40,433 bases of DNA from Deltaproteobacteria bacterium (GCA_018645005.1 JABGPJ010000085.1:1-40433), one strand, 5' to 3'; numbered from the stretch's first letter, positions 24,633-34,012 are shown. Numbers and translations: made by a program. The notes: generated by a model from the letters alone, not told the origin.

Positions 24633-25337
24633 ATGCACTTTATTGTTTTAACCCTGTATCCGGAAATGTTTTCCTCTTTTCTATCCAGTGGCCTCCTGAA
24701 TAAGGCCAGGGAAGAAGGAAGAATCGAGATTGAGACGGTCAATTTCAGAAAACACGGTTTTGGCAAGCATCGCAGTGTGGATGCCTCGCCCTATGGAGGC
24801 GGAGCAGGGATGCTGTTGAGGGTGGAACCCATTATCGAAACACTGAACGACTGTGAGAAGAAATACCCGGGGCAAAAGCTGCAAAAGATTTTGATTTCGC
24901 CCCAGGGAGTCCCTTTTCACCAGAAAAAAGCGAGACAGCTTAGCCGGATGAGTAGTCCGGTGGTATTGATATGCGGTCGTTTCGAAGGATTTGACGATCG
25001 AATTCGGCATTATGTTGATGAAGAGATCAGCATAGGTGATTTTATATTGATGGGCGGTGAGATCGCGTCTATGGCCATCATAGAATCTGTCAGCCGACTT
25101 ATACCTGGAGTGGTTGGTAATCAGGAATCGCTCGAACAGGAGTCTTTTAACCGAGACTTGCTGGAGCACGACCAATACACCCGCCCCTTTGAATACGAGG
25201 GGCACAAGGTTCCGGACGTTTTGTTATCAGGGAACCATCAGAAAATAAAGGAGTGGTGTCAGACAAATGCCATTCAGAAAACTCGAGGAAAACGACGGGA
25301 TATTTACCGACGTTATAATCCAGGAGAAGAACAATAG
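24633..25337 (+). CDS. trmD: tRNA (guanine-N1-)-methyltransferase TrmD
   Basis: A 234-residue SPOUT methyltransferase that makes m1G37 in tRNAs using SAM and so prevents frameshifting. The trefoil-knot motifs are present: LISPQG, CGRFEGFDDR (114-123) and ISIGDFILMGGE (132-143). The conserved DASPYGGGAGM is at 50-60 and RPFEYEGHKVPDVLLSGNH in the linker/C-domain. GGAG lies six bases before the ATG. The length is normal. Confidence 0.97.
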   Translation: MHFIVLTLYPEMFSSFLSSGLLNKAREEGRIEIETVNFRKHGFGKHRSVDASPYGGGAGMLLRVEPIIETLNDCEKKYPGQKLQKILISPQGVPFHQKKARQLSRMSSPVVLICGRFEGFDDRIRHYVDEEISIGDFILMGGEIASMAIIESVSRLIPGVVGNQESLEQESFNRDLLEHDQYTRPFEYEGHKVPDVLLSGNHQKIKEWCQTNAIQKTRGKRRDIYRRYNPGEEQ

Positions 25338-25398
25338 TTAGGTTATATTACAGATTTCATTAGATGTTTTTGTTGAATAAGGTGTGTAGGAGAGCGTA

Positions 25399-25755
25399 AT
25401 GAGCAATATTATTGATGCAATAGAAAAGCAACAACTGAGAGAGGTTCCTGATTTTGAGATTGGTTGTACGGTCAGGGTTAATTATAAAATCAGGGAAGGT
25501 GAAAAAGAACGGATCCAGCCGTTTGAAGGGATCGTTATCGCTAGACATTTTGGCGAGAAAAACCTCAAATCGACATTCACAGTGAGAAAAGTGACCCAGG
25601 GATTTGGCATTGAACGTGTGTTCCCACTTCATTCACCAAGAATTGAGGGAATTAAGGTTCTCAAACGGGGACGGGTCAGAAGGGCAAAATTGTATTATCT
25701 CCGCAACCGATTTGGAAAAGCGGCCAGAATCAAAGAAAAACTGTTTACCAAATAA
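25399..25755 (+). CDS. rplS: 50S ribosomal protein bL19
   Basis: A 118-residue bL19 with [54 protein letters not shown] and the RRAKLYYLR end. It lies at the 30S-50S interface. AGGAG precedes ATG 25399. It ends the rpsP-trmD block and is followed seven bases later by yraN. Confidence 0.97.
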   Translation: MSNIIDAIEKQQLREVPDFEIGCTVRVNYKIREGEKERIQPFEGIVIARHFGEKNLKSTFTVRKVTQGFGIERVFPLHSPRIEGIKVLKRGRVRRAKLYYLRNRFGKAARIKEKLFTK

Positions 25756-25762
25756 GTGGAAG

Positions 25763-26134
25763 ATGAGCTGGCGTTCTTTCAATTCACGCGAATTGGGAAT
25801 AACGGGGGAGCAAAAAGCAGCAGAGTATCTGGTGAATAAGGGTTACCGAATTCGGGAGAGAAACTATCGATGTCAATCCGGTGAAATTGATATTGTAGCA
25901 GAAGATTCTGAATATATTGTTTTTGTTGAAGTTAAATCGCGGGTAGAAACCAGCGAAAAAATCAATCCGTTGATTTCAGTGACCAAAACAAAACAGTACA
26001 GACTTCGGAAGCTAGGGGAAATATTCCTCAATCATCGAAAAATCAAGGGTTATCAGCCTCGATTTGATGTGATCGGAATTACTTTCTCAAACGAAGATCA
26101 GTTTGAATTGGAACATATTGAAAATGCGTTTTAG
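25763..26134 (+). CDS. yraN: UPF0102 (YraN) nuclease-fold protein
   Basis: 123 residues from ATG 25763. It has the PD-(D/E)XK-like core of the YraN family: G-EQKAAEYLVNKGYRIRERNYRC, then GEIDIVAED and the catalytic-like FVEVKSR. Family members resemble Holliday-junction resolvases in fold, but their cellular role is not firmly known. The ATG lies seven bases after the rplS stop, with GTGGA just upstream, so it is translationally linked to that operon. A much longer in-frame extension would overlap rplS and is not credible. Confidence 0.92.
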   Translation: MSWRSFNSRELGITGEQKAAEYLVNKGYRIRERNYRCQSGEIDIVAEDSEYIVFVEVKSRVETSEKINPLISVTKTKQYRLRKLGEIFLNHRKIKGYQPRFDVIGITFSNEDQFELEHIENAF

Positions 26135-26172
26135 GCAGTCAATCAATTAAAATAGAAGTTACAGGGATTTTT

Positions 26173-26445
26173 ATGGCAAATCATAAATCAGCGGCAAAAA
26201 GGGCTAGACAAAATGTGAAGCGAAGAACGAGAAACCGAGCGTTGAAGTCAACGTATCGGACGGAACTAAAAAAGTTCTTCACGTTGATAACGGAGAAAAA
26301 AACCGAAGATGCGCAAAAATTGTTGCCGCATATTCACAAGGTTATTGACAAAGCCCACACCAAAGGAGTGGTTCCGAAAAAAGCGGCGTCCCGGAAGAAA
26401 TCTCAGGTTTCATTGATGTTGAACCAGGTCGCTAGCGAAGCATGA
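26173..26445 (+). CDS. rpsT: 30S ribosomal protein bS20
   Basis: A 90-residue bS20 with MANHKSAAKRARQNVKRRTRN and the HIHKVIDKAHTKGVVPKKAASRKKS block. It binds 16S rRNA helices 9 and 44. An AGGGA ribosome site is seven bases before the ATG. It lies 267 bases before dnaG, a position often taken by rpsU in other proteobacteria. Confidence 0.97.
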   Translation: MANHKSAAKRARQNVKRRTRNRALKSTYRTELKKFFTLITEKKTEDAQKLLPHIHKVIDKAHTKGVVPKKAASRKKSQVSLMLNQVASEA

Positions 26446-26721
26446 TCCATGCGCACTATTCAGGGTGTCGTTTCGGATATTTGAGACTGAATAAATCCTT
26501 GCCCCGTCATTTTGGATAGAGCGAGTAAATAGTCCGATGTTTAACTGAATCATTTCAGATCCTGTATTTATTCCGGAGTTTTCCGGATAAAAAGGCGTCG
26601 CAAAACCGGAGTGAATGGTTGAGCCTGGATATCCGGGAAAAAAGTACCTCATACTTGGACTGGGTTCTGCTGATATGGAACGGATCGCAGCAGATACTCT
26701 GGATTTCGCAGATTGAATTTG

Positions 26722-28575
26722 ATGCTCGAAAAAACAGGCTTTATTTCAAAAGATCAGAAGGAACGAATTCTGAAGGCTGTTGATATCGTGCAACTAATTG
26801 GCGGATATGTTCAGCTCAAGCCATCGGGGAAAAAATATCTTGGTCTTTGCCCCTTCCACCAGGAAAAAACTCCTTCCTTTACTGTTTCTCCGACTCACCA
26901 AAATTACAAATGCTACGGTTGTGGTGAATTTGGCGATGCCATTCGCTTTATCATGGAAGTCGAGAATTTTCAGTTTAAAGAAGCGTTGCAATTTCTGGCG
27001 GATCGAAGTGGTGTCGAAATCAGGATCGTACAAGGCAAAAAAGCCGAGTCGAGTGTTCATTCGGATATTAGCAAATGTCTCCAACTGACTTATGACTATT
27101 TCAGGGAAAATCTAACAACGTCTGCAGGAGATTCTTCGATTCGTCAGTATATCAAAAATCGTCAGATTTCAGACCCCTTGATTGATGCTTTTCAACTGGG
27201 TTACATAGGACCGGGTTGGACGCAACTGCACACTCTTCTGAATAATCGTCAGATAAGTCCACAGATGCAGGAAAAAGCGGGACTCATCAAAGCAGGTGAA
27301 AAGGGTGGATATTATGATCGATTGCGTGACCGACTCATTTTTCCTATTCGGGATTTCCAGGGAAGAGTGCTGGGTTTTGCCGGCAGATCAGTAGGAGATG
27401 GCAAACCCAAATATCTGAATCCACCCGAATCGGATCTGTATAAAAAGAGCGCGACCTTGTACGGCGTATATGAAGCTCGCGATGATATTCGGAAAAAACG
27501 TCGTGCAATTGTGGTTGAAGGATATTTGGATGCCATTCGGTTACATGAGCAGTCCTGGTCCGAAACCGTTGCGACTTGCGGGACAGCTTTGACAGTGGAA
27601 CACATTCTCATGTTGAAACGGTTGGGAGCGGAAAATGTGATTCTACTTTTTGACGGTGACGAAGCAGGCATTAAAGCAGCGGAGAAATCCGCAGGACTTT
27701 TTTTAGAAAATGATCTTGATAGCAGAGTGATGATTTTGCCGGAGGGTCTGGATCCGGATGACTATTTTAAAAAGTACAGCAACAAGGATTTTAAAATTCT
27801 GCTCGATCAGGCGCGGTTCGATTTCGAGTTTATTATTGATCGGACGAAAGAGAGAACTGATGGAACGGGAATTGAATACCAAAAAAAGGCTGTTGAGGGG
27901 ATACTTCAGATCGCCAATGGAATTCAAACTGAAATTAAAAAAGAGTTGTTCCTGTCTAAAGTAGCGTCCGATTTCAGAATCGAAAGGAGTATTCTTAACC
28001 AGAATTCCAAAATCAAGAGTAACAGAGTGGTTATTGATGCGACTGTTCGTAACGCACCGAGTTTTCCGCTCTCATTTGAAAAGGGCGAATCGTCGGAAGT
28101 GAAGTTCCTTCAATATCTGATGACCCATCCACAATCAATTACACTAGCCCGAAAACATGTCAGGTCAGGTGATTTGAGTCGCCAGGATCTGTCTCGCCTT
28201 TATACACGCTTTCTCGAACTAAGCGACCAGGAATTTGCTTATCTCAAAACACAGGAGTTTCCAGGTTTTTTTGTGGAATTTAATACGCTGATCATGTTTT
28301 TGCTTCAGTATAAAACGGAGTATGAAGGACCCACTGTACTGCGAAAAAGGGATTCCGGATCTGAAATAGATCAAGAAATGGTATCGCTGCAGAAGGAATA
28401 CGAAAATCAAATGAGTATTTTTTCTGAAGAATCCCTGAAAAAATTGATACATCGTCTTAAAAAGAAACGGAAGTATGCAGAAATTAAAAAACTGCAGTAT
28501 ACTAGTGAGGACCAAGCCAGAGCTTCCACAATACAAATTGCTGAAAAACGAAAACGCAATAATCTCTCTGTATAG
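26722..28575 (+). CDS. dnaG: DNA primase DnaG
   Basis: 617 residues from ATG 26722 (TTG 26713 would add three). The N-terminal CHC2 zinc finger has Cys43, His46, Cys64 and Cys67 (LCPFHQEKTPSF ... YKCYGCGEFGD). The RNA polymerase core includes YDRLRDRLIFPI and GFAGRSVGDGKPKYLNPPE. The TOPRIM domain has VVEGYLDA (Glu266) and FDGDEAG (Asp311, Asp313). The C-terminal helicase-binding part (about 430-617) is diverged and ends very basic. It synthesises RNA primers for replication. It precedes rpoD by 49 bases, as in the macromolecular-synthesis operon. Confidence 0.96.
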   Translation: MLEKTGFISKDQKERILKAVDIVQLIGGYVQLKPSGKKYLGLCPFHQEKTPSFTVSPTHQNYKCYGCGEFGDAIRFIMEVENFQFKEALQFLADRSGVEIRIVQGKKAESSVHSDISKCLQLTYDYFRENLTTSAGDSSIRQYIKNRQISDPLIDAFQLGYIGPGWTQLHTLLNNRQISPQMQEKAGLIKAGEKGGYYDRLRDRLIFPIRDFQGRVLGFAGRSVGDGKPKYLNPPESDLYKKSATLYGVYEARDDIRKKRRAIVVEGYLDAIRLHEQSWSETVATCGTALTVEHILMLKRLGAENVILLFDGDEAGIKAAEKSAGLFLENDLDSRVMILPEGLDPDDYFKKYSNKDFKILLDQARFDFEFIIDRTKERTDGTGIEYQKKAVEGILQIANGIQTEIKKELFLSKVASDFRIERSILNQNSKIKSNRVVIDATVRNAPSFPLSFEKGESSEVKFLQYLMTHPQSITLARKHVRSGDLSRQDLSRLYTRFLELSDQEFAYLKTQEFPGFFVEFNTLIMFLLQYKTEYEGPTVLRKRDSGSEIDQEMVSLQKEYENQMSIFSEESLKKLIHRLKKKRKYAEIKKLQYTSEDQARASTIQIAEKRKRNNLSV

Positions 28576-28624
28576 CTTGTCAGAATAATCCAATCCATCC
28601 AATGCGGATAAGCTGAGGAAATTT

Positions 28625-30877
28625 ATGAAAAAACAAGAAGAGAATAAGAAGAATAAAGGAATTAAAAAATCCGCCGGCGAAGCGTCTCAACCGGCCAAAT
28701 CAAAAGCTTCGAAAAAAGCAGGGAGTTCAGCCCGGAAGAAACAGGCCGCAGCTAGACGCAGCGCTAAGGTGGTACCGGTGAATAAAAAAGAGCAGCCTGT
28801 AGGGACGACTAAGCCTCAAAAGCTGACAGCGACAGATATTGAGAAGATTATCAAGGACCTGACAGATAAAGGGAGAAAAAAGGGTTTTGTGACGGATGTG
28901 GAAATCAAGAGTATTTTTCCATCCGAACCCTCATCCAAAGCATTGAACGCGCTTTACGATTTTCTGGCAGACAAGAATATCGAAGTGGTTGACACCATAA
29001 AAATTGTTGATCCAACCAAAGAGAAAACGAAACTTGCGGACAAAAAGACGACTAAGGCAGTCGAGAAGGATGAGAAGATAAAAAAGGACAAAGACAAGGT
29101 TCCACAAGAGAGCAAGAAACCGGCATCGGCCAAAAAGACAGCCCCGAAAAAAGAGATCGTCGAAGAAGATGAGACTGAAGTTATCGAAGCAGGTGTTGGA
29201 AAATCGACTGAAGATAAACAGGTGATCAAAGGGGTCGTTTTATCAAAGAAGGGGATTGTTGATGACGATTCGGATAGTGATGATGATTCGGATAGTGATG
29301 ACGAAGATGATAGCGTCGACGATGATAGTCCGGAAAAAGTGGAACGAACAGTGACCGCAAAAACCACCCCCAGTGAACAGACCTCAGATGATCCTGTTCG
29401 CATGTACCTGCGGGAAATGGGCTCAATTAAACTATTAACCCGGGAAGGGGAAGTAGAAATTGCTAAAATGATCGAGAAAGGACAGCATGAGATGCTGGAT
29501 ATTCTTCTACGTTCTGAACTGATTGTTAACTATCTTTTCGATCTGGGCAAAAAACTGAAGAATGGTAAAGCCCGGGCTCGTGATATTGTTTCTGGAATTG
29601 ACGATGACGATCAGGTAATTGAAGAGGAATCCCAGGCAGAGGACCAAGTGTTGAAAAAGCTGAAAACAGCTCAAAAACACTTTGATGATAGAAACCTGTT
29701 CAAAAATAAAATCGCCAGCCAAAAAGAGGGGAAAAAGAAGAAAGAGTTGATCAATGAGTTGGATGAGACCCGGTTTCTTCTATTGCAAACCTTACGCAGT
29801 ATCAATTTTAATACCAAGCAAATTGATACGATGTTTAATGTGATGCTACATCACAATGATAAAATCGACCTGACCTTTACCCAATTATCCAGATATCAGC
29901 GTGATCTTCGGGCACCAGTCTCTCAAATTGCTGAAATTGTTTCACAGTGGTCTGAGGATGATGTGGAAAAGTGTGAAATTATAGAGGGTCAGATAAAAAA
30001 AGTAACCAAACACAGTTTTCGTGTTGCGAGACGGATACTGGAAAAAGTCCAGGCTGGAGGACGTCGAATTGACAAAATGATCGCTCAGACAGATGTGAAA
30101 CTGGATAAGTTCCGTTCCGAGATTAAAAGATTGAAAATGGCTGAGTGGAAAGTGAGTAAAGCCAAGAGCCTTCTGGTGGAAGCGAACCTGAGGCTGGTGA
30201 TCAGCATTGCTAAAAAGTATACCAACCGCGGGCTGCAGTTTCTGGACCTGATTCAGGAAGGCAACATCGGGTTGATGAAGGCTGTTGATAAATTTGAGTA
30301 TCGTAGAGGGTACAAGTTTTCAACTTATGCGACATGGTGGATACGGCAGGCGATTACACGGGCCATTGCAGATCAGGCAAGAACGATCAGGATTCCAGTT
30401 CACATGATCGAAACAATTAATAAGCTTATTCGTACATCGCGACACCTCGTTCAGGAATATGGAAGGGAACCTTCACCAGAAGAGATCAGTGAAAAAATGG
30501 ATTTACCGGTTGATAAAGTGCGAAAGGTTCTTAAAATTGCCAAGGAACCAATTTCTCTGGAGACACCGATTGGTGATGAGGATGATTCCCATCTGGGTGA
30601 TTTTATCCCGGACGTCACAGCCGTTCTGCCAAGCGAATCAGTTGTCAACACCTATCTTACGGATGTGACCCGTAGGGTGCTGGGAACCTTGACGCCACGT
30701 GAAGAAAAAGTGCTTAAAATGCGATTTGGCATTGATGAGAAAAAAGACCATACCCTGGAAGAGGTTGGGCAGGATTTTGATGTAACCCGGGAGAGAATTC
30801 GTCAAATTGAGGCCAAAGCATTGAGAAAACTGCGCCATCCAACACGAAGTCGCATGTTGAGGAGTTTTTACGAATAA
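28625..30877 (+). CDS. rpoD: Primary sigma factor RpoD (sigma-70) with long N-terminal extension
   Basis: A 750-residue sigma-70, longer than the usual ~610. Residues 1-66 are Lys/Ala/Ser-rich and basic. A sigma 1.1-like domain is at about 68-123 ([20 protein letters not shown]). A Lys/Glu linker and an acidic Ser-Asp tract (213-235) follow. Region 1.2 starts at [23 protein letters not shown] (254 on), with a non-conserved region at about 290-510. Region 2 is [28 protein letters not shown], with [20 protein letters not shown]. Region 3 has [12 protein letters not shown]. Region 4 has [15 protein letters not shown] and the helix-turn-helix [20 protein letters not shown]. It directs RNA polymerase to housekeeping promoters such as the one before the tRNAs. 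Confidence 0.97.
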   Translation: MKKQEENKKNKGIKKSAGEASQPAKSKASKKAGSSARKKQAAARRSAKVVPVNKKEQPVGTTKPQKLTATDIEKIIKDLTDKGRKKGFVTDVEIKSIFPSEPSSKALNALYDFLADKNIEVVDTIKIVDPTKEKTKLADKKTTKAVEKDEKIKKDKDKVPQESKKPASAKKTAPKKEIVEEDETEVIEAGVGKSTEDKQVIKGVVLSKKGIVDDDSDSDDDSDSDDEDDSVDDDSPEKVERTVTAKTTPSEQTSDDPVRMYLREMGSIKLLTREGEVEIAKMIEKGQHEMLDILLRSELIVNYLFDLGKKLKNGKARARDIVSGIDDDDQVIEEESQAEDQVLKKLKTAQKHFDDRNLFKNKIASQKEGKKKKELINELDETRFLLLQTLRSINFNTKQIDTMFNVMLHHNDKIDLTFTQLSRYQRDLRAPVSQIAEIVSQWSEDDVEKCEIIEGQIKKVTKHSFRVARRILEKVQAGGRRIDKMIAQTDVKLDKFRSEIKRLKMAEWKVSKAKSLLVEANLRLVISIAKKYTNRGLQFLDLIQEGNIGLMKAVDKFEYRRGYKFSTYATWWIRQAITRAIADQARTIRIPVHMIETINKLIRTSRHLVQEYGREPSPEEISEKMDLPVDKVRKVLKIAKEPISLETPIGDEDDSHLGDFIPDVTAVLPSESVVNTYLTDVTRRVLGTLTPREEKVLKMRFGIDEKKDHTLEEVGQDFDVTRERIRQIEAKALRKLRHPTRSRMLRSFYE
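29261..29329 (+). repeat. 18-bp tandem repeat coding an acidic Ser-Asp tract in rpoD
   Basis: Units of 18 bp, GATGAYGATTCGGATAGT, occur twice (29261-29278, 29279-29296). A diverged copy follows (29297-29314), then a 15-bp partial copy. They encode DDDSDS-type residues. Near-identity of the first two copies points to recent slippage within the linker, so the tract length may vary between strains. Confidence 0.75.
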
Positions 30878-30907
30878 TCGCTTTATCGTGTGGTGTTTTC
30901 TTTTGAG

Positions 30908-30938
30908 AATTGCCGGTCCTTTCCTGGTTCCGGCAATT
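30908..30938 (+). terminator. Stem-loop after rpoD
   Basis: A perfect nine-base stem AATTGCCGG/CCGGCAATT with a 13-base loop lies 30 bases after the rpoD stop. No T run follows, so it is at best a non-canonical terminator or an mRNA 3'-end stabiliser. Confidence 0.4.
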
Positions 30939-31134
30939 AGCCATCGGCTGGCCATTCAATCATGCGATCCCCTGATATCATCGGTTATTTATCCCGCCTG
31001 AGAGACCATTGGACTTGTTACGCATTCCAATCGAATCTGCTGTTTGAGGCTAAGAGAGAAAGGACATATCGATGAGGCACCCGAACCATTCTTAAACAAC
31101 CTGTATAACTATTGTGCAAAGAGGCAGTTGAAAT

Positions 31135-32934
31135 ATGAAGCTTGATCAACTAGAAAACTGGCAAAGAACTAAAAAATGTGAAGAGGTGAGTACCCAAGAT
31201 GTGGGTACCGAACAAATTGTCATGGGCTGGGTCAATACTCGCAGAGACCATGGTGGGGTTATTTTTTGTGATTTACGAGATTATTCCGGTATTGTGCAGA
31301 TTGTCTTCGGCCAGCAGCATGAAGAAAAGGCTTTTTTGAAGGCGGATTCGGTTCGTACGGAATACGTTTTAGCAGTTAGAGGTATTGTCGCGAAACGGGA
31401 TCCTGAAACAATCAACCCGAAAATGAAAACAGGTGCAATTGAAATTCATGTGCTGGAGTTGAGGCTGTTGAACAATTGCAAAATGCTGCCTTTTCAAATT
31501 GGGGATGAACATCAGGATATCAGCGAAAAAAACCGGCTCAAGTACAGGATTCTGGATCTGAGACGGGCCTCCATGCAGAAAAACCTGATGATGCGGTCTA
31601 AAGCCGCCCAGGTGATCAGGGATTTCTTTTATCGGAATCAGTTTTTTGAAATTGAGACCCCGGTGCTGACAAAATCTACACCTGAGGGTGCAAGGGATTT
31701 TCTTGTACCATCGCGGGTCAACAGCGGAAGGTTTTTTGCGCTGCCCCAATCTCCCCAGTTATTTAAACAGATGCTGATGGTCAGCGGTTACGACCGGTAT
31801 TTCCAGATTGTCAAATGCTTCAGAGATGAGGATCTGAGGGGAAACCGCCAACCGGAATTTACCCAGATCGATATCGAACTCTCCTTCACCAATCAGGATC
31901 AGATACTGGATCTGATTGAAGCCATGATGGCAAACCTGTTCAAAGAAACCATCGGTTTTGAAATACCGCTGCCGATACCCCGCATGACCTATCAGGAAGC
32001 GATGGACGGATACGGTAGCGATGCACCAGACCTCCGTTTTGGGCTGAAATTGATCGATTTGAGTTCGACGGTTGCAAACTGCAAATTCAAGGTATTTGGA
32101 GACGCCATTAAAAATGGCGGTGTGGTCAAAGCGATACGCGTTCCGGGCGGAAACAGCTTTTCCAGAAAAGATCTGGACGATCTGACAGATTTTGTCAGGA
32201 TCTACCGAGCAAAAGGGATGGCTTATGTAAAAATTCGGGAAGAGGGTTGGCAATCACCCATAACGAAGTTCTTTTCGGAAGAGGAAATCCGGCAGATTAA
32301 TGAAGTCACTGGGGCTACTGTAGGGGATCTTATACTTTTTGGTGCAGATACTGAAAAGATTGTGAACGATTCACTCGGAAATCTGCGTAAGGAAGTCGCT
32401 CAAAGGACTGGATTGATTAAAGAGGATGAGTTTAATTTTGTCTGGGTGACTGAATTTCCACTCTTTGAGTTTGACGAAGAAGAGAAACGATTTTCTTCTT
32501 CCCATCACCCCTTTACCATGCCGAACGAGTCTGATCTGGACCAGTGGGAAAACGAAGATCCGGCAAGAATAAAATCGGAGGCGTACGATTTGGTACTGAA
32601 TGGTGTCGAATTGGGCGGTGGCAGTATCCGGATTCATCGTAAAGATCTTCAAGAAAGAATTTTCAAACTGCTGTCTATCAAAGATGAAGAGGCGCAAGCG
32701 AAGTTCGGGTTTTTCCTGGACGCACTTGAACAGGGTGCTCCGCCCCATGGTGGATTAGCTTTGGGTTTTGATCGTATTATGATGTTTCTCTCCAATGCAA
32801 AATCGATTCGTGACGTTATTGCGTTTCCAAAAACACAACAGGCTTCATGCCTTTTAACGGAAGCGCCATCCGAAGTTGATACAACCCAATTGAAGGAACT
32901 CGGGTTGGCAATCAGAAAACCAAAGCTGTCTTAA
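31135..32934 (+). CDS. aspS: Aspartyl-tRNA synthetase
   Basis: A 599-residue bacterial-type class IIb AspRS, charging tRNA-Asp. The N-terminal OB anticodon domain has GWVNTRRDHGGVIFCDLRDYSGIVQ. Motif 1 is near FFEIETPVLTKSTPEGARDF, and motif 2 is FRDEDLRGNRQPEFTQ. The bacterial GAD insertion domain spans about 290-420. Motif 3 is GLALGFDRIMMFL. A GAGG site lies ten bases before ATG 31135. Bacterial AspRS can be discriminating or also charge tRNA-Asn; this was not resolved. The stop codon TAA abuts a long palindromic element. Confidence 0.97.
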   Translation: MKLDQLENWQRTKKCEEVSTQDVGTEQIVMGWVNTRRDHGGVIFCDLRDYSGIVQIVFGQQHEEKAFLKADSVRTEYVLAVRGIVAKRDPETINPKMKTGAIEIHVLELRLLNNCKMLPFQIGDEHQDISEKNRLKYRILDLRRASMQKNLMMRSKAAQVIRDFFYRNQFFEIETPVLTKSTPEGARDFLVPSRVNSGRFFALPQSPQLFKQMLMVSGYDRYFQIVKCFRDEDLRGNRQPEFTQIDIELSFTNQDQILDLIEAMMANLFKETIGFEIPLPIPRMTYQEAMDGYGSDAPDLRFGLKLIDLSSTVANCKFKVFGDAIKNGGVVKAIRVPGGNSFSRKDLDDLTDFVRIYRAKGMAYVKIREEGWQSPITKFFSEEEIRQINEVTGATVGDLILFGADTEKIVNDSLGNLRKEVAQRTGLIKEDEFNFVWVTEFPLFEFDEEEKRFSSSHHPFTMPNESDLDQWENEDPARIKSEAYDLVLNGVELGGGSIRIHRKDLQERIFKLLSIKDEEAQAKFGFFLDALEQGAPPHGGLALGFDRIMMFLSNAKSIRDVIAFPKTQQASCLLTEAPSEVDTTQLKELGLAIRKPKLS

Positions 32935-33036
32935 GGGATCGTACATAAATAACTTGGCAAAAGCTGTCAGCAAAAGCCCCGAAAAGACCGGACATTTTGC
33001 TGAAAGCATGCCAAGTAATTTATGAGCCGACCCTAA
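32931..33036. repeat. Long imperfect palindrome, possible miniature mobile element
   Basis: Outer arms CATAAATAACTTGGCA (32944-32959) and TGCCAAGTAATTTATG (33009-33024) pair at 15 of 16 positions. Inner arms TCAGCAAAA (32967-32975) and TTTTGCTGA (32995-33003) pair perfectly. Farther out, GGG-TCG (32935-32941) pairs with CGA-CCC (33028-33033) with bulges. TAA flanks the GGG...CCC unit on both sides, and the left TAA is the aspS stop. The whole can fold into one long hairpin of about 100 bases. This resembles a MITE-like or REP-like element with a possible 3-bp target duplication (inference). No transposase is encoded. No second copy was found in the window. Confidence 0.6.
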
Positions 33037-33049
33037 TTTCATTACATTG

Positions 33050-33086
33050 ATCATTTTTGGGGGAGGACTCCCCCGAGATGATTTTT
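33050..33086 (+). terminator. Rho-independent terminator downstream of aspS
   Basis: A GC-rich stem GGGGGA-GGAC-TCCCCC (33059-33074) is extended by outer pairing ATCAT (33050-33054) with ATGAT (33078-33082) and followed by TTTTT (33082-33086). It is the best factor-independent terminator on the plus strand here and probably ends the aspS transcript. Confidence 0.65.
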
Positions 33087-33301
33087 AATGAGAGAAAACC
33101 AAAGATTAAGTTGTCCTTCCAGTCACAAAATCTCTTTGGAAACAGATTCCTGCCCCTGTTTGTTATTTTACAGATATCTTCTTGAAGAGGCTTGCCTCTT
33201 GCATTTTGTTTAATGCGATGATTATCGAAAAGATATTGTCAAAACTTCACAAGCCAGATATGTCTCTCTTTTTAAAAACAATGTGAGAGTTATGTAGGTG
33301 G

Positions 33302-33331
33302 TTGAAAAACTATTCCGAATAGGTGTAGATT
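33302..33331 (+). promoter_or_regulatory. Candidate fliL promoter with internal inverted repeat
   Basis: -35 TTGAAA (33302-33307), 18-base spacer, -10 TAGATT (33326-33331) preceded by TG. Inside the spacer a perfect inverted repeat CTATT-CCG-AATAG (33310-33322) could be an operator. No sigma-28 or sigma-54 motif was recognised. Confidence 0.45.
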
Positions 33332-33401
33332 AAATTTATCATTATTATAAAGTCTGGTTATGGCAAAAGCAGCCAAAATGGATTTTGACCGCGGAGGGAA
33401 A

Positions 33402-33974
33402 ATGGCAGAAGAAGAATCGGAAGGTGGTGGCGGTGGTGGAAAGAAAATTATCATCATAATTATTGTTGTCCTGTTGCTGCTCGGAGGTGGTGGCGCTGCT
33501 GCCTGGTTTCTGCTTTTAGCACCAGAGGAGACGGCGGCCACAAAAGAGAATGCGGCTCAAGAAGAACTGCTGGAAGAAGAGCGGGAACGCGCCAGTAATG
33601 TGTTGGAAAAAGCTAAAAATCCAGTTTACTTTCCATTCAAGGAAGCGAAATTAGATGGCGGGGATTATATTATCAGCCTGATGGACGGAAAACACTTTCT
33701 GCGGGTAAAAATGGTCGCAGAGATGGAAATGGATGAAGAGAGCGCATATAAGTATCTTGAGGATAGACGAGCGTTGATTGATGATATGATAATTACCTAT
33801 TTTGCCACTATGGATTCAGGGACAGTGCAATCTCCAGCCAGCATTGATAGAATCAAGAAGCAGATGAAGAAAAAACTGAATGCCTTGTACGACCAGGAGT
33901 TTCTCAGTGAATACGGTGGAAAAGGCAAAAATCCGGTGAAAAGGGTTTTAATCACGAAAATTATTCTAAATTAA
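33402..33974 (+). CDS. fliL: Flagellar basal-body protein FliL
   Basis: 190 residues from ATG 33402, chosen because GGAGGG lies just upstream; ATGs at 33360 and 33378 lack a ribosome site. A short cytoplasmic Gly-rich leader (EGGGGGGKK) is followed by a transmembrane helix (IIIIIIVVLLLLGGGGAAAWFLLLA). The periplasmic FliL domain comes next: VYFPFKEAKLDGGDYIISLMDGKHFLRVKMVAEMEMD, then the C-terminal helix and VKRVLITKIILN. FliL surrounds the stator units and affects torque and swarming. It heads a same-strand fliL-fliN-fliO run. Confidence 0.9.
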   Translation: MAEEESEGGGGGGKKIIIIIIVVLLLLGGGGAAAWFLLLAPEETAATKENAAQEELLEEERERASNVLEKAKNPVYFPFKEAKLDGGDYIISLMDGKHFLRVKMVAEMEMDEESAYKYLEDRRALIDDMIITYFATMDSGTVQSPASIDRIKKQMKKKLNALYDQEFLSEYGGKGKNPVKRVLITKIILN

Positions 33975-34012
33975 TCTCGTTTTAAAAAACAACCTAATCC
34001 ATAGGTTCGAAA

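Larger units (their letters stand above)
32935..33401. other. Intergenic region between aspS and fliL
   Basis: About 465 bases holding the palindromic element (32931-33036), a good terminator (33050-33086) and a second small hairpin AAGAGG-CTTG-CCTCTT (33185-33200) followed only by GCATTTTGTTT. A candidate fliL promoter is at 33302-33331. No coding frame is convincing here. Confidence 0.5.

Noticed and set aside
26572..26587. TCCGGA-gttt-TCCGGA hairpin between rpsT and dnaG as a terminator
   Set aside because: The six-base stem is followed by ATAAAAAGG, not T residues; the call could not be defended.
28954..29403. 149-codon minus-strand Ser-rich frame
   Set aside because: It is the antisense of the Lys/Asp-rich linker of rpoD; the Ser/Phe richness is a by-product.
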